Notes: generated by a model not told the origin, from the letters alone. A stretch of DNA of 64,000 nt from Marinobacterium stanieri (GCF_900155945.1 NZ_FTMN01000007.1:124001-188000), one strand, 5' to 3'; shown: positions 8,619 to 18,020, counted from the first letter of the stretch. A program made the numbers and translations.

Positions 8619-9323
8619 TCAGGCGCTTTCAAGCACAGGGGCAGTACCCGCCGTCACTTGGGCATTCCAGTCAGCCGGTGCCAGCATTTCGCCAGACTCA
8701 CTGTATTCCGGATATGCCAGTCTGCGGCGACGACAGAACTCGGCAACCTTGGGATAGCGGGCTTCAAACATTTTGCGTGCAATCCATTCAATCGGCATAC
8801 GCGACTGGTCATACAGCCCTGCTCGCAGGCGCTGATCGATCACTTCGGCCAGAATAATGCCGGCAGCGGTCGATACATTCAGGGAGCTGACCACGCCTTG
8901 CATGGGAATAATAATGTGAGCATCCGCCAGCTCTGCCGCCCGTGGACTGATACCCTCTTTCTCCGCACCCATAATGATGGCACAGGGCTGGGTGTAATCC
9001 ACTTCACGGTAGGGAACCGCCTCATCCGAGAAGTGTGCAGCGTATATTTTCATACCCTGGGCACGCACTTTGTCCACGGCGTCGTCCAGCGTCTCATGCA
9101 GCGCCGTATCCACCCAACGATCAGACCCGAGTGCCGTACCCCGGTAATTGTGGTACCCCTCTTTGGGTTTAACCACCTGCACTTCAGGCACACCCGCCGC
9201 ATCACAATTACGGATCAGAGCGGAAATGTTACGGGGTTTATGGACCTGTTCAGCAATCAGGGTCAAGTCAGGCTGACGACGCTGCAGCACTGAGAGAAGT
9301 TTCTGTTCACGTTCCGGGGTCAT
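8619..9323 (-). CDS. trmH: tRNA (guanosine-18-2'-O)-methyltransferase TrmH
   Basis: A SPOUT-fold enzyme that 2'-O-methylates G18 in the D loop of tRNAs using SAM. Visible family motifs are KPRNISALIRNCDAAG near the N-terminus, IIMGAEKEGIS in the middle and SSLNVSTAAGIIL in the knotted SAM site. With 234 residues the length is normal. ATG 9323 is preferred because GGAGG lies 8 bases upstream; the frame can extend to a TTG at 9338, but that would overlap the ribosome site itself. It is first in a cluster with the DctB/DctD-like pair, which looks accidental rather than functional. Confidence 0.93.
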   Translation of the reverse strand: MTPEREQKLLSVLQRRQPDLTLIAEQVHKPRNISALIRNCDAAGVPEVQVVKPKEGYHNYRGTALGSDRWVDTALHETLDDAVDKVRAQGMKIYAAHFSDEAVPYREVDYTQPCAIIMGAEKEGISPRAAELADAHIIIPMQGVVSSLNVSTAAGIILAEVIDQRLRAGLYDQSRMPIEWIARKMFEARYPKVAEFCRRRRLAYPEYSESGEMLAPADWNAQVTAGTAPVLESA

Positions 9324-9425
9324 TAGGCGTTCCTCCAACGGCGAGCAACACTAGCAAAAATGGATATTTTTTTCAGCTTCTCGCTGGCTGTGACATAATG
9401 TCGGCTTCGTTTTTTCAGCCTATGT

Positions 9426-10298
9426 ATGGACACCATGACCCAGAACACCATCATCGCCTATCAAGGCCATCAGGGCGCCTATTCTCATCTGGCCTGCCGT
9501 CGCGTTCACCCGGAACTGACACCCAAAGCCTGCGAGTCATTTGTAGAAGCGATGTTTATGGTCGAGCGCGGTGACGCTCACCTGGCCATGATTCCGCTGG
9601 AAAACTCCACCGCCGGCCGTGTAGAAGAGATCTATCGACTGATGCCGAAAACCCGCCTGCACGTGATTGGCGAGCACTTCGAGCCGGTCAATCACTGCCT
9701 GCTGGCCCTGCCGGGCACCAAACTGGAGGATATCAAAACCGTTTCCTCCCACCCCCAGGCACTGGCGCAATGTGCCGAAAACCTGCGGACACTGGGTATT
9801 GAACCCATTGCGGCCCTGGATACGGCCGGCTCAGCGGCAGAACTGGCTGAAACCAAACAGCCCGGTCACGCGGCTATCGCGTCCAGCCTGGCGGCCGAAC
9901 TTTACGGACTGGAGATTCTGAAAGAGAACTTCCAGGACAAGACCGGCAATACCACCCGCTTCATTATCCTGTCCAAGGATCAGATGATCCCCCAACTGGA
10001 TACCAATATCCGCTACATGACCTCTATCATGTTCCGCGTGCGCAACATGCCGGCAGCCCTGTATAAAGCGCTGGGCGGATTTGCCACCAACGGCGTCAAC
10101 ATGGTCAAGCTGGAGAGTTACATGGCCTCCGAGACCATGCAGGTATCCAGTTTCCACCTGGATATTGAGGGGCATCCGCATGAGCAGGCGATGAAATTTG
10201 CCATGCAGGAGCTGAACTTTTTTGCTGAGGAAGTGCGCATCATCGGCACCTATGAAGCTCATCCATTCCGCTTCAGCCGCATGAATCTTGAGCTGTAA
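9426..10298 (+). CDS. pheA: Prephenate dehydratase (monofunctional) with ACT domain
   Basis: Converts prephenate to phenylpyruvate in phenylalanine synthesis. The 290 residues hold the catalytic PDT domain (IAYQGHQGAYSH at the start, AMIPLENSTAGRVEE at about 55-69, and DKTGNTTRFIIL with the catalytic Thr near 175). A C-terminal ACT domain follows, with a GVNMVKLESYM segment that normally binds Phe for feedback inhibition. There is no N-terminal chorismate mutase domain, unlike enteric PheA. A second ATG at 9435 with GGA just upstream is an equally good start. It is divergent from trmH, and an extended -10-like TGACATAAT lies at 9391-9399. Confidence 0.93.
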   Translation: MDTMTQNTIIAYQGHQGAYSHLACRRVHPELTPKACESFVEAMFMVERGDAHLAMIPLENSTAGRVEEIYRLMPKTRLHVIGEHFEPVNHCLLALPGTKLEDIKTVSSHPQALAQCAENLRTLGIEPIAALDTAGSAAELAETKQPGHAAIASSLAAELYGLEILKENFQDKTGNTTRFIILSKDQMIPQLDTNIRYMTSIMFRVRNMPAALYKALGGFATNGVNMVKLESYMASETMQVSSFHLDIEGHPHEQAMKFAMQELNFFAEEVRIIGTYEAHPFRFSRMNLEL

Positions 10299-10318
10299 TA
10301 AGTACTCACCCTTATTCC

Positions 10319-10380
10319 GCATTGCACAAAAGTAGCAACATTTTAGGCAAAAACCGTCTAAAAGAAGCATTGTGCAATGC
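10319..10380. repeat. Nested inverted repeat downstream of pheA
   Basis: GCATTGCACAA (10319-10329) is perfectly inverted as TTGTGCAATGC (10370-10380). Inside lies a second inverted pair TTTTAGGC (10341-10348) / GTCTAAAA (10356-10363, one G-U pair). The right outer arm contains GCATTG-TG-CAATGC, itself a short palindrome, and overlaps the -35 region of the candidate small RNA. No T-run follows, so it is not an ordinary terminator. It could be a stabilising 3' structure for pheA or an operator for the RNA promoter. Confidence 0.55.
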
Positions 10381-10398
10381 AACAAAATGAACGATATT
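10370..10398 (+). promoter_or_regulatory. Candidate sigma-70 promoter for the small RNA
   Basis: TTGTGC (10370-10375), a 17-base spacer, then GATATT (10393-10398). Each element matches the consensus only in part (3/6 and 4/6), but spacing is ideal and transcription would begin near 10405, just before the first stem of the RNA candidate. Confidence 0.35.
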
Positions 10399-10404
10399 TA
10401 GGGT

Positions 10405-10535
10405 GTCCTGTCCAGCAGGACGCGAGAGAGGTGGCTCTTGCTCTTCCTCGAACTCTCTCGCATCCCTTCCAACTCTGGCCGTTTTGAGTTGTTTGCACTT
10501 TGTTTGCCCCACTTCTTCGGAAGTGGGGCTTTTTT
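10405..10535 (+). ncRNA. Candidate intergenic small RNA ending in a strong terminator
   Basis: The 279-base gap between pheA and trhO has no credible reading frame but is highly structured. TCCTG-TCCAG-CAGGA makes a small stem-loop (10406-10420). GCGAGAGAG (10422-10430) pairs perfectly with CTCTCTCGC (10453-10461) around a 22-base C/U-rich loop. A U-rich single-stranded stretch follows, then a terminator at 10506-10535. This is the architecture of an Hfq-type regulatory RNA of about 130 bases. I do not recognise it as 6S, 4.5S, CsrB/RsmY or any other named family. Confidence 0.4.
10506..10535 (+). terminator. Rho-independent terminator
   Basis: GCCCCACTTC-TTC-GGAAGTGGGG-C stem (about 10 bp) followed by six T residues at 10530-10535. 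It works only on the plus strand; the reverse side has no T-run. It ends pheA read-through or the small RNA candidate. Confidence 0.85.
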
Positions 10536-10577
10536 ATGTGCAACGCAGCAAATTAGCCGCATCAAACAACAGGGATT

Positions 10578-11567
10578 TTACTGACCGCTGCGCTCACGCT
10601 GAGCTTCACGCTCGGCAAGTTTTTGCTGACGACGCTTTTCGATAGTGTCATTGGCATCGGCACCGATATGGGTCTCGCCACGTGCCTTGGCCAACTGGGC
10701 CTGCTTTTCACGCTGCTGGAAACGCTCACGCTGACGCTCGGTCAGTCGATCATGACAATGGGGGCAGCTGACTCCCTGCTCATACTGGTCGCTGGCCTTG
10801 TCCTCTTCCGTGATCGGCATGCGGCAGGCGTGGCACTGGTCGTACTGGCCCTTCTCCAACTGATGATTCACGGACACGCGGTTGTCGAACACGAAACACT
10901 CGCCTTCCCAGAGTGACTCTTCTTCGGGCACTTCTTCCAGGTATTTGAGGATGCCGCCTTCCAGGTGATACACCTCATCAAAGCCCTGCTCTTTCAGATA
11001 CGCCGTGGACTTTTCACAACGGATACCGCCGGTACAGAACATGGCGACCTTCTTGTGCTGCTGAGGATCCAACTGCTCTTTCACATAGGCAGGAAACTCA
11101 CGGAAGGTTTCGGTATCCGGGTTCAACGCGTTCTTGAAGGTACCGATCTGAACTTCATAATCGTTGCGGGTATCCACCAGCACCACATCCGGGTCGGAGA
11201 TCAGGTCATTCCAGTCCTTGGGCTTCACGTAGGTGCCCACCACACGCTTGGGATCGATACCCTCAACGCCCATGGTGACAATCTCCTTCTTCAGCTTCAC
11301 CTTGGTCCGGTAGAAGGGGTTGCTCTCATCGAAGGATTCCTTGTAATCCAGCTCCGCCAGGCGCGGATCGGATTTGAGCCAGTTCAGCACTGCATCAATT
11401 CCTGCACGGGATCCTGCGATGGTGCCATTAACACCCTCTTTTGCCAGCAGCAGGGTGCCACGCACCTCCTGCGCCAGCATCAAATCCAGCAACGGCTGGC
11501 GCAGCTGTTCAAAATCATCAAGGGTTACAAATTTGTACAGAGCACAAACTACGGTGCTGTTGGACAT
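10578..11567 (-). CDS. trhO: tRNA uridine-34 hydroxylase, rhodanese family (TrhO/YceA)
   Basis: Oxygen-dependent hydroxylase that makes 5-hydroxyuridine at position 34 of tRNA. The 329 residues hold an N-terminal ferredoxin-like domain (from [14 protein letters not shown]), a rhodanese domain with active-site loop [11 protein letters not shown], and a C-terminal cysteine-rich tail with CHACRMPI and CPHCHDRL that looks like a zinc-binding pair. ATG 11567 is chosen (AGGA 8 bases upstream, family start); the open frame continues upstream to 11690 without support. It ends in a basic, Gln/Arg-rich tail. Confidence 0.92.
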   Translation of the reverse strand: MSNSTVVCALYKFVTLDDFEQLRQPLLDLMLAQEVRGTLLLAKEGVNGTIAGSRAGIDAVLNWLKSDPRLAELDYKESFDESNPFYRTKVKLKKEIVTMGVEGIDPKRVVGTYVKPKDWNDLISDPDVVLVDTRNDYEVQIGTFKNALNPDTETFREFPAYVKEQLDPQQHKKVAMFCTGGIRCEKSTAYLKEQGFDEVYHLEGGILKYLEEVPEEESLWEGECFVFDNRVSVNHQLEKGQYDQCHACRMPITEEDKASDQYEQGVSCPHCHDRLTERQRERFQQREKQAQLAKARGETHIGADANDTIEKRRQQKLAEREAQRERSGQ

Positions 11568-11664
11568 GGTCTTTTTCCTGTCTTGCGGTCCGGAGCGTAA
11601 ATCCGGAGCATGGATCGACGGGGCTTTCGCCCCGAGGTGATAGGACCGGTCAGAAACCAACCGG

Positions 11665-12462
11665 TCAGAGCGACTGCTCGCGGGCAGCACGCTCCTGTAT
11701 TTTTTTCAGTACCCGGGACACGGCCACGAAACCGAAGCTTGCGGTTACGGCCACCGCGGCACCAAAACCACCGGCACAATCGAGACGGGTACCATTTTCC
11801 ATGGTGGTTTTTTGCTGGCAGACACTGCCATCAGGCTGCGGGTAGCGCAGCTGTTCTTCAGAGAAGACGCATTCGACCTGAAAACGACGACCACTACTGC
11901 TGAAGCGATAATGTCGGCGAAGGAAGGAACGCACCTTGGCCGCAAGGGGGTCGGTATGAGTACGGCTCAGATCCGCGACCTGAATACGGGTCGGATCAAC
12001 CTGACCACCGGCACCACCAATGGTAATAACCGGGACCTTGCGGCGCTTGCACCAGGCAATAATGGCAGCCTTGTCTTTCACGCTATCGATGGCATCAACC
12101 ACATAGTCCAGACTGTCATGCAGGATTTCATCCAGGTTCTCTCGGGATGCAAAGGCTTCCACCTCGTGAACCAGGCAGTCCGGGTTGATATCACGCAGCC
12201 TCTCGGCCATCACCGCCACCTTGGAATCGCCGACCGTGCTGCTGCAGGCATGAATCTGGCGGTTGGTATTGGTCACGCAGACATCATCCAGGTCAATCAG
12301 TGTGATTTCACCGATGCCTGAGCGGACCAGCCCTTCTGCCACCCAGGAGCCCACACCACCGATACCGATGACGGCGACCTGGGAACGCTGAAACAGCGCC
12401 AGGCCATCCTGACCATAGAGTCGCGCTACACCACCGAAGCGCTGATCAACAGCCTCACTCAT
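11665..12462 (-). CDS. tcdA: tRNA threonylcarbamoyladenosine dehydratase TcdA
   Basis: E1-like enzyme that uses ATP to cyclise t6A37 in tRNA to ct6A. About 265 residues with nucleotide loop [13 protein letters not shown] near 32-44, the ThiF/MoeB segment [29 protein letters not shown], and a C-terminal hydrophobic helix ([11 protein letters not shown]) that tethers the family to the membrane. ATG 12462 has GAGG about 11 bases upstream; ATG 12474 in the same frame is also possible. It overlaps the end of the preceding small gene. The E. coli gene sits with csdA-csdE, which are absent here. Confidence 0.93.
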   Translation of the reverse strand: MSEAVDQRFGGVARLYGQDGLALFQRSQVAVIGIGGVGSWVAEGLVRSGIGEITLIDLDDVCVTNTNRQIHACSSTVGDSKVAVMAERLRDINPDCLVHEVEAFASRENLDEILHDSLDYVVDAIDSVKDKAAIIAWCKRRKVPVITIGGAGGQVDPTRIQVADLSRTHTDPLAAKVRSFLRRHYRFSSSGRRFQVECVFSEEQLRYPQPDGSVCQQKTTMENGTRLDCAGGFGAAVAVTASFGFVAVSRVLKKIQERAAREQSL

Positions 12463-12697
12463 CGTCAAAATCATCCTCGGTCAGTTCAGTCAGCACCGGC
12501 TCGCCACACTGGCAACAGCGGCCTTCAATAAAGACCATGCCGAACAGTTCATATTCCTCGGGCTCTCGCATGCCCAGTCCAAGCTGCTGGCAGTGGTCGC
12601 ACCAGGTATCGGTCAGAAACAGCTGCTGTTCTTCTTCAGAACGTGCGGAAAAATCACGTGGCACACGCTGATTGTCTGTTTTTTGATCAGTAGTCAT
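12455..12697 (-). CDS. Small cysteine-pair protein of unknown function
   Basis: An 80-residue acidic protein with two cysteine pairs, CDHC at about 33-36 and CCQCG at about 61-65. The spacing suggests a small zinc ribbon. The N-terminus is polar and there is no signal peptide or membrane helix. It overlaps the tcdA start region on the same strand, so the two genes are probably co-transcribed and translationally coupled. I do not recognise the family. Confidence 0.65.
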   Translation of the reverse strand: MTTDQKTDNQRVPRDFSARSEEEQQLFLTDTWCDHCQQLGLGMREPEEYELFGMVFIEGRCCQCGEPVLTELTEDDFDDE

Positions 12698-12763
12698 AGG
12701 GCGCGCATCATAATGCAGAAGTGAGACTTAAGCCAGCAGGCGAAACCAGTGCAGCCACAGGGC

Positions 12764-13450
12764 TTACCAGTTCATCACCTGCTTGACGAAGGGAACGGTT
12801 ATACGGCGCTGGGCGCTCAATGAGGCGACATCAAGCTTATCGAGGGTAACCAGCAGATGTGCCATGTTGCGGCTGCCATGATGCATCAGGTAACGCACCA
12901 CCTCATCGCTGAGTTTAAGACCACGGGCCTGAGCACGTGATTTAAGGGCGATTTCCTTGGTTTCATCATCCAGCGCCTGGAGCTGGAACACCATGCCCCA
13001 GTTAAGGCGTGATTCCAGGTCAGCCAGTTGAATGCCCAGCTTGGCAGGCGGCTTGTTGGCCGCAATGATCAGCACATGGCCGTTGGCACGCATTCGGTTA
13101 TATAGATGGAACAGCGCCTCTTCCCAGGCGGCATCGCCCGCTACCTGTTCCAGGTTGTCGATGCAGACAAGGTCGAGCTGATCGAAGTCTTCCAGAATGC
13201 GAGGCCCATACTCCTTGAGTTCGGCCAGCGGCAGGTAGACGGCACGGCGACGCACCGGGTCGGACGCATGGCAGCAGGACTGCAACAGATGCGAACAGCC
13301 GGTGCCGGCATGTCCCCAGAGGTATAGATATTGTTCACCCGCACCACTGGTGGCCTTCTCGAGGGCATCACATACCAACCCATTGCGACCTCGCACGAAG
13401 TTCTCGAAACGAGCGTCATCTCTGAGGCCGATTCCCAACGGAAGCTGCAT
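12764..13450 (-). CDS. hda: DnaA regulatory inactivator Hda
   Basis: AAA+ protein that, bound to the DNA-loaded beta clamp, stimulates ATP hydrolysis by DnaA to prevent re-initiation. The N-terminus MQLPLG holds the clamp-binding motif, then LRDDARFENF, a Walker A-like WGHAGTGCSHLL, Walker B VCIDNLEQ, and the family-typical C-terminus (QRRITVPFVKQVM). Starting at ATG 13450 gives 228 residues, close to other Hda proteins. No good ribosome site precedes it; a GTG at 13486 would add 12 residues. It is divergent from purM, as in many Pseudomonas-like genomes. Confidence 0.9.
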   Translation of the reverse strand: MQLPLGIGLRDDARFENFVRGRNGLVCDALEKATSGAGEQYLYLWGHAGTGCSHLLQSCCHASDPVRRRAVYLPLAELKEYGPRILEDFDQLDLVCIDNLEQVAGDAAWEEALFHLYNRMRANGHVLIIAANKPPAKLGIQLADLESRLNWGMVFQLQALDDETKEIALKSRAQARGLKLSDEVVRYLMHHGSRNMAHLLVTLDKLDVASLSAQRRITVPFVKQVMNW

Positions 13451-13634
13451 GGGGGCGGTTGAACTGCTTGTTTGTTTCTGAATCACTACTGCGTCTATTG
13501 GGCTCAACAATGGACCGAATGCTGTCAGACCGACAATTGAAGCGCGTAACTCTAACACAGAGCGCACGCAACCTGATAAACTAGCGCAATAATTTTTTCT
13601 CGACTATCTACCGCTTTACAAGGTTGACTCACCC

Positions 13635-14693
13635 ATGTCTACAGGTTCTGAAAAAACTTCCCTGAGCTACAAGGATGCCGGCGTTGATATCGATGCAGGT
13701 AACGCCCTGGTCGAACGCATCAAAGGTGTCGCCAAACGCACTGCCCGTCCTGAGGTTATGGGTGGACTGGGTGGCTTTGGTGCACTGTGCGAACTGCCGA
13801 GCGGCTATAAAAAGCCTGTTCTGGTAACCGGTACCGACGGTGTCGGCACCAAGCTGCGCCTGGCCATGGAACTGAACAAACACGATACCATCGGTATCGA
13901 CCTGGTCGCCATGTGTGTCAACGACCTGGTAGTAGCGGGCGCCGAGCCCCTGCTGTTCCTGGACTACTATGCTACCGGCAGCCTGAATGTTGATATGGCC
14001 GCTGACGTAGTAACCGGTATCGGTGCAGGCTGTGAACTGGCCGGTGCGGCTTTGGTCGGCGGTGAAACCGCTGAAATGCCGGGCATGTACGAAGGTGACG
14101 ATTACGATCTGGCCGGCTTCTGTGTTGGCGTGGTCGAAAAAGACGAAATCATCGACGGCAGCCAGGTACAGGTGGGCGACACCCTGATCGGTCTGGCCGC
14201 CTCTGGCCCGCACTCTAACGGCTACTCCCTGATCCGCAAGATCATTGAAGTCTCCAATGCCGACCTGCAGCAGCCCATGGGTGACAAAACTCTGGCCGAC
14301 GCCCTGCTGGAGCCGACCCGCATTTACGTGAAGCCGCTGCTGAAGCTGATCAAGGAATCCCGGGTTAACGCCCTGTCCCACATCACCGGTGGCGGCCTGC
14401 TGGAAAACATTCCGCGCGTACTGCCGGAATCTGCCAAGGCGGTTATCGATGTTAACTCCTGGCAGCTGCCGGACGTCTTCAAGTGGCTGCAGGCCGAAGG
14501 CAATGTAGACGCACGTGAAATGTACCGCACCTTCAACTGCGGCGTCGGCATGGTGATCGCCGTACCGGCTGACAAAGCAGAAGCGGCCATCGCCCTGCTG
14601 CAGCAGGAAGGTGAAAACGCCTGGGTTGTTGGCCAGATCGAAGCCGCCACAGCAGGCGAAGAACAGGTTGAGCTGCGCGGCCTGGAGGCCTGA
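13635..14693 (+). CDS. purM: Phosphoribosylformylglycinamidine cyclo-ligase (AIR synthetase) PurM
   Basis: Fifth step of purine synthesis, FGAM + ATP to AIR. 352 residues, full length, with [20 protein letters not shown] at the start, GTDGVGTKL at about 74-82, the [18 protein letters not shown] substrate region and [17 protein letters not shown] lies about 10 bases before the ATG. It is followed one base later by purN, the usual pairing, and is divergent from hda. Confidence 0.97.
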   Translation: MSTGSEKTSLSYKDAGVDIDAGNALVERIKGVAKRTARPEVMGGLGGFGALCELPSGYKKPVLVTGTDGVGTKLRLAMELNKHDTIGIDLVAMCVNDLVVAGAEPLLFLDYYATGSLNVDMAADVVTGIGAGCELAGAALVGGETAEMPGMYEGDDYDLAGFCVGVVEKDEIIDGSQVQVGDTLIGLAASGPHSNGYSLIRKIIEVSNADLQQPMGDKTLADALLEPTRIYVKPLLKLIKESRVNALSHITGGGLLENIPRVLPESAKAVIDVNSWQLPDVFKWLQAEGNVDAREMYRTFNCGVGMVIAVPADKAEAAIALLQQEGENAWVVGQIEAATAGEEQVELRGLEA

Positions 14694-14694
14694 G

Positions 14695-15345
14695 ATGGCG
14701 CCAAAACGGATTGTAGTACTGATATCCGGTAGCGGCTCCAACCTGCAGGCGATCCTTGATCAAACTCTGGACGGCAGCATTAACGGCCAAATTGCGGCCG
14801 TAATCTGCAACCGTCCGGATGCCTTTGGCCTGACACGCGCCCAACGGGCGGGTGTCGAGGCTCGCCTGCTGGATCACAAGGCATTTGAATCCCGGGAAAC
14901 CTTTGATCAGGCGATGATCGAGTTGATCGACAGCTACTCACCTGATCTGGTGGTGCTGGCGGGCTTCATGCGTATACTGACCCCGGAGTTTGTGCGTCAC
15001 TATCAGGGGCGTCTGTTCAACATCCACCCTTCCCTGCTGCCCAAATACAAAGGGCTGCACACGCATCAGCGTGCGCTGGAGGCCGGTGACAACGAGCACG
15101 GCTGTACCGTGCATTTCGTCACTGAGGAACTGGACGGCGGTCCGCTGGTCGTACAGGCACGAACTGATATCAGTGCCGAGGATACCGCGAATAGTTTGCA
15201 GCAGCGGGTTCATGCACTGGAACACCTGATATACCCACTGGCGGTTGAGTGGTTCTGTGCCGACCGCCTGAAACTCACTGCGGAGGGTGTGCTACTGGAT
15301 GGTGAGAGCGTTGGTGCTCAAGGCTATCCGTTCACCGCACCCTGA
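14695..15345 (+). CDS. purN: Phosphoribosylglycinamide formyltransferase PurN
   Basis: Transfers a formyl group from 10-formyltetrahydrofolate to GAR in purine synthesis. 216 residues with VLISGSGSNLQAI at the N-terminus, the catalytic segment FNIHPSLLPKYKG (Asn and His) and the Asp of EELDGGPLV. GGAGG at 14684-14688, inside the end of purM, gives a 6-base spacing to ATG 14695, so I reject the longer frame from 14611. Operon with purM. Confidence 0.96.
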   Translation: MAPKRIVVLISGSGSNLQAILDQTLDGSINGQIAAVICNRPDAFGLTRAQRAGVEARLLDHKAFESRETFDQAMIELIDSYSPDLVVLAGFMRILTPEFVRHYQGRLFNIHPSLLPKYKGLHTHQRALEAGDNEHGCTVHFVTEELDGGPLVVQARTDISAEDTANSLQQRVHALEHLIYPLAVEWFCADRLKLTAEGVLLDGESVGAQGYPFTAP

Positions 15346-15356
15346 GGGGAAGCACC

Positions 15357-16082
15357 ATGCGTTTGGGCGTCACGACTCTGCTGGCCGGCTGGCTGCTGGC
15401 ACTCTCGCCAGCCCAGGCTGATACTGGTAACGCACAACCAGGCATACCACTGAACAGTTTCAAGGCGGTCTACACTACCGCCTTTGATATGGGCGTGTCC
15501 CTCAACGGCGAAGCCATTCGCGTGCTAAAGCCCCTCGACAACGGTGGCTGGAGCTTCTCATCCGAGGCTTCAGCCCTGATGGCCGGCATCAGCGAAAAAA
15601 CCCGCTTCACCTACCAGCCTTCCGAACATATTAAACCTCTTAGCTACCGCTACCATCGCAAGGTTCTTGGCAAAAGCCGCAAGGCCAGCGTCGACTTTGA
15701 CTGGGACAGCAACCGCGTCACCACCGTGGTGAAAGATACGCCCTGGAAGATGAGCGTACCCGAAGCTACTCAGGACAAGCTGAGTTATCAGCTGCAACTG
15801 CGACTGGACCTGATGGCCGGCAAGACCGAAATGACCTACTCGGTGGCTGATGGTGGCAAGCTGAAAGAATACCGCTTTAAAGTGACCGGGGAAGAATCCA
15901 TAGAGACCCCCTTTGGCACCTATAACGCGGTACGCGTCATGCGGGATCGGGGTGAAAACGCCGACCGTGAAACGCTGATCTGGTTTGCCCCCGAACTGGA
16001 CTACCTGATTGTCCGTCTGGAACAGACCGAATCCGACGGCAAAACCTATGCCCTGCTTTTGAAAAACCTGGAGACCCCATGA
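15357..16082 (+). CDS. DUF3108 domain periplasmic protein
   Basis: 241 residues with a clear signal peptide (LLAGWLLALSPAQA, cleavage at about 21). The mature part opens with LNSFKAVYTTAFDMG and continues with beta-rich repeats such as RFTYQPSEHIKPLSYRY and TPFGTYNAVRVMRDRGENA, the pattern of DUF3108 (PF11306). The family is exported and of unknown role, often found just after purMN in Pseudomonas relatives. It begins 11 bases after purN and overlaps yfcL by 4 bases (ATGA), so these four genes are likely one operon. Confidence 0.85.
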   Translation: MRLGVTTLLAGWLLALSPAQADTGNAQPGIPLNSFKAVYTTAFDMGVSLNGEAIRVLKPLDNGGWSFSSEASALMAGISEKTRFTYQPSEHIKPLSYRYHRKVLGKSRKASVDFDWDSNRVTTVVKDTPWKMSVPEATQDKLSYQLQLRLDLMAGKTEMTYSVADGGKLKEYRFKVTGEESIETPFGTYNAVRVMRDRGENADRETLIWFAPELDYLIVRLEQTESDGKTYALLLKNLETP

Positions 16083-16339
16083 GCGAAAGCCTGATCGACC
16101 TGACTGAACGCCGTTTGCTGGAGCGCGAACAGGCTGCCCTTGATAACCCGGACGAGCTTTTCTACTGCAGTTATTTGATTAGTCATCTCAATCTGGTTGC
16201 GGCGGAAGCACCTGAAACTGACACCCTGTTCGCACAGGGCGTGGAAGACAGCCTGAACAGCGCCTTTGCGGTGGATCAGCTCAGCGACCAGGACAAATCG
16301 GGTATCCAGTCTCTGTGGCAGGCCATCTGCGCAGCCTGA
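16079..16339 (+). CDS. yfcL: YfcL family protein
   Basis: An 86-residue small protein with the YfcL-family pattern: an acidic helix (LIDLTERRLLEREQAAL) followed by DELFYCSYLISHLNLV and a C-terminal DKSGIQSLWQ. No signal peptide. The start overlaps the stop of the DUF3108 gene (ATGA), giving translational coupling. Function unknown. Confidence 0.85.
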   Translation: MSESLIDLTERRLLEREQAALDNPDELFYCSYLISHLNLVAAEAPETDTLFAQGVEDSLNSAFAVDQLSDQDKSGIQSLWQAICAA

Positions 16340-16394
16340 TACAAGGCCCTGCCTGCACTGTCACTGTCTCAAGCAGCGGTGCGGGAGGATCAAA

Positions 16395-16418
16395 CGGGGC
16401 TGCTGCCTTCCAGCCCCG
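16395..16418 (-). terminator. Hairpin between yfcL and the phospholipase D gene
   Basis: CGGGGCTG (16395-16402) pairs with CAGCCCCG (16411-16418) in an 8-bp stem. On the minus strand it is followed by GTTTGATCC, a poor T-run. It lies in a convergent gap and may serve both genes. Confidence 0.4.
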
Positions 16419-16427
16419 GATGTTGCG

Positions 16428-18020
16428 TTATAACTGAGAGTCGATCGGCAGCAAACGCATAATACCGACGCCCATTCGCTGCCAGACACAGGTGTAAGGA
16501 TCCACATCGAAGCGAACAACACCTTCCTCTCCCTGGCTTTCCCACTGCATCTGCTCCACCCCGTCTTCGTCTTTTTCCAGACTCACACGGAATGCGATCT
16601 TGTTGACCTCGCGCTCGAACCACTTGGCCATGTTATGAGCTATTTCGGGGGACTCAATCACCACACCAACCTCGGAGTTTTCAATCAGCGAGCGCGGATC
16701 CAGGTTCAATGAGCCGACAAAGACGCGTTTGTCGTCCAGCACAAAGGACTTGGCATGCAGACTGGCCTTGGAAGAACCGGTGAAGTAATTCCAGCTGCGA
16801 CGCTTGGCTTCATACTGCTCATCCATCTCGTAAAGCTCGATCCCTGCACGCAGCAGCTCTTTTCGATAACGTACGTAGCCCACATGGACAACGGGCACAT
16901 CGGTCGATGCCAGGGAGTTGGTCAAAATGCGAACGCGCACGCCCCGCTCTGCCAGAGACGTTAAAAAGTCCGTCCCCTCGCGGCCGGGCACAAAATAGGG
17001 CGAGAAAATGATCAGGCTGTCTTCCAGCTCACGGAAATAAGGTGCCAGAGATTGACCCAGGCGCAGGTCTGCCTGAGTACGATCAGAAATCAGCTTGTCA
17101 GGATTATCGACCACCAGCTCAGCCTTGCCAGGAATCAGCGAGAGCTTCCCGGTACGCAACTTTTCCGCCAACGAGGAATTTCGCATGGCATCAAAGTACT
17201 GATCGCCTTCATCGCCCTGCTCGACAATAAATGTCTCCAGGCGCTCTTTCAGCTGCTCTACTGCGGCGGCATTGCCCTTTTCACCGGCCAGCGTGGGCGC
17301 CGGATATGCCAGTGAATGATTCCAGTAGGCATCAAACGCAGAAGAAGCATGGCGAGCAACAGGACCCAGCCCCATTACATCCAGATCACCAAAGGCGAGT
17401 GCAGGATTGGCTTCGAAGTACTCATCACCGATATTACGGCCACCCAGAATCACCGCCTGGCCATCCACAATAAACAGCTTGTTGTGCATACGGCGCGTAA
17501 CACTGCCAAAGCGGGTTACGAATTGGGTCATGCGATTAGTATCACGACCGAAGGGGTTGAAGATGCGTACTTCAACATTGGGCATGGCGTGCAAGGCAAC
17601 TGCGCTTTCATCCCGCCCAGCCAGATCCATATCGTCGACCAGCAGGCGGACGCGCACGCCACGCTCAGCTGCCTTCATCAACTCTTTAACAAAGAGATGG
17701 CCGGTGAGGTCATTGTGAAGCAGGTAATATTGGGCATCGATACTGCGCTCAGCGGTTCGCGCCAGCGCCACACGGGCGACAAAGGCATCAAGTCCCTGAT
17801 CCAGCATCAGGAAGCCTGATTCACCCGTAGACGCATTAAAACGGGCACTGGCCGCACGACCCAGTGTGGTATCGGCCGTATCCTCGAAACTGTGTGACGC
17901 CATACGTCCTGTATTTTCCGGCAAGCCCCCACATCCTCCCAAGAGAACACCCACTGACAACAGCAATACTCGCAAAGTCCTTGTCAAAACGCACCCCGAA
18001 CAATCTTTACTGATAAACAT
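16428..18020 (-). CDS. Phospholipase D family lipoprotein, cardiolipin synthase C-like
   Basis: Two HKD (PLD) motifs are visible: HNKLFIVDGQAVILGGRN (about 180-197) and HAKSFVLDDKRVFVGSLNLDPRS (about 430-452, split here by eye). This matches ClsC/YmdC enzymes that make cardiolipin or other phosphatidyl-transfer products. The N-terminus from ATG 18020 has a hydrophobic segment ending LLGGC, a lipobox, so the protein is probably membrane-anchored. The frame opens further to 18089, but the shorter start places the signal correctly. Single gene, convergent with yfcL. Confidence 0.82.
   Translation of the reverse strand: MFISKDCSGCVLTRTLRVLLLSVGVLLGGCGGLPENTGRMASHSFEDTADTTLGRAASARFNASTGESGFLMLDQGLDAFVARVALARTAERSIDAQYYLLHNDLTGHLFVKELMKAAERGVRVRLLVDDMDLAGRDESAVALHAMPNVEVRIFNPFGRDTNRMTQFVTRFGSVTRRMHNKLFIVDGQAVILGGRNIGDEYFEANPALAFGDLDVMGLGPVARHASSAFDAYWNHSLAYPAPTLAGEKGNAAAVEQLKERLETFIVEQGDEGDQYFDAMRNSSLAEKLRTGKLSLIPGKAELVVDNPDKLISDRTQADLRLGQSLAPYFRELEDSLIIFSPYFVPGREGTDFLTSLAERGVRVRILTNSLASTDVPVVHVGYVRYRKELLRAGIELYEMDEQYEAKRRSWNYFTGSSKASLHAKSFVLDDKRVFVGSLNLDPRSLIENSEVGVVIESPEIAHNMAKWFEREVNKIAFRVSLEKDEDGVEQMQWESQGEEGVVRFDVDPYTCVWQRMGVGIMRLLPIDSQL

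Noticed and set aside
9324-9338. Longer TrmH start at TTG 9338
   Set aside because: It would overlap the GGAGG ribosome site that serves ATG 9323, and the family starts at the shorter position.
11568-11664. Hairpins between tcdA and trhO as a terminator or riboswitch
   Set aside because: Several GC-rich stems are visible (for example GGGGC-GAAA-GCCCC) but none has a T-run or matches a riboswitch I know.
13629-14741. 370-codon minus-strand open frame opposite purM
   Set aside because: Fully antisense to a conserved purM gene; no motif or ribosome site.
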